Shown here one piece after another: positions 5,336 to 5,626 of a stretch of DNA of 5,626 nucleotides. Every line of letters starts with the position of its first letter. Positions within the stretch are counted from its first letter, which is position 1. Where the stretch lies: NCBI GenBank assembly GCA_025457805.1, contig JALOTR010000227.1, positions 1 to 5,626 on the forward strand, given 5' to 3'. The notes beneath the pieces were generated by a model, which was not told the origin of the DNA, did no database searches, and worked only from the letters and a program-made list of their open reading frames with translations. The position numbers were made by a program, and so were the translations under genes. The stretch comes from Akkermansiaceae bacterium (GTDB taxonomy: Bacteria; Verrucomicrobiota; Verrucomicrobiia; Verrucomicrobiales; Akkermansiaceae).

Positions 5336-5626
5336 ATGAAAACCGCCTTGTTGGAACAAATCCGCACCGAACTTCGTTCCCGCCTGGAGCGCTTGTCCCG
5401 CGCGGCCATGGAGGCGCATGCGGCCGCCACGGATCCCGGCAGCAAGGCGGAGGGGAAATACGACACGCGCAGCCTGGAAGCATCCTACCTCGCTGTGGGC
5501 CAGGCCAAGCAGGTGGACGAACTCGCGGAAGCCGTCCGGATCTTCGACGCGCTGGTGCTGCCGGATTTCGACATGGACGATCGCATCGATGCCGGAGCGC
5601 TGGTGGAGGCGGAGGTGAATGAGGAA
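5336..5626 (+). CDS. GreA/GreB-like protein, 3' end missing
   Basis: The frame runs from the ATG at 5336 to the right edge, giving 97 residues. It starts MKTALLEQIRTELRSRLERL and continues as a helix-rich region with SKAEGKYDTRSLEASYLAVG (36-55), then AKQVDELAEAVRIFDAL, and a turn to DDRIDAGALVEAEV (81-94). A charged N-terminal helical hairpin leading to a GALVE strand is how GreA/GreB-related proteins pass from coiled coil to the FKBP-like C-terminal domain. I recall KYDTRSLEASYL-type motifs in small proteins annotated as GreAB-like or hypothetical. True GreA/GreB rescue arrested RNA polymerase by placing two acidic residues at the coiled-coil tip; here the tip region would be near DPGSKAEGKYD, and I cannot confirm the acidic pair. 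No Shine-Dalgarno motif precedes the start. It is divergent from the ArsC/Spx-like gene. Confidence 0.6.
   Translation, partial: MKTALLEQIRTELRSRLERLSRAAMEAHAAATDPGSKAEGKYDTRSLEASYLAVGQAKQVDELAEAVRIFDALVLPDFDMDDRIDAGALVEAEVNEE

Noticed and set aside
4500..5339. Plus-strand frame of 279 codons opposite the membrane and ArsC/Spx-like genes
   Set aside because: It covers both minus-strand genes and shows no family motif, whereas those genes do.

Overview
The window looks like a chromosomal segment from a GC-rich bacterium, most plausibly a member of the Verrucomicrobiota (Luteolibacter/Verrucomicrobium-like). This is an inference from the protein style: a PTPDL-like repeat-poor helical protein upstream of hisB, a HisH with a GICVGYQ nucleophile motif, and the lack of Shine-Dalgarno motifs before any start. 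No rRNA or other marker is present to prove it.

Layout, left to right. (1) The 3' part of a helical protein gene, open at the left edge (to 917). (2) hisB (945-1538) and hisH (1535-2149), which overlap by four bases (GTGA) and are two enzymes of histidine biosynthesis. (3) A 588-base gene-free stretch. Most of it (2160-2654) is a tandem array of palindromic elements with GTAG heads, which I read as REP/REPIN-type repeats: one solo left half, three complete ~132 bp doublets and one solo right half. (4) Four imperfect 20-bp direct repeats (GGCRCA cores at 2664, 2684, 2704, 2724) running into the start codon of the next gene. (5) A 469-aa protein with an N-terminal winged helix-turn-helix and a Fic domain (2738-4147). 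It has Gln in place of the catalytic His and Ala in place of the inhibitory Glu. (6) A short tandem array of a 9-mer containing GATC (4184-4228) between convergent genes. (7) On the minus strand, an ArsC/Spx-like thioredoxin-fold protein (5216 down to 4860) followed after 7 bases by an uncharacterised five-helix membrane protein (4852 down to 4250), probably one operon. (8) Divergent from these, the start of a GreA/GreB-like protein (5336 to the right edge).

How the pieces fit together: hisB and hisH are clearly co-translated. The array begins ten bases after the hisH stop, so the histidine cluster ends there in this window (no hisA or hisF follows). The HTH-Fic gene stands alone between the array and a convergent operon, and the 20-bp direct repeats at its start are candidates for an autoregulatory operator. 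The two most unusual things are the nested palindromic array and the doubly substituted Fic protein with its iteron-like leader.
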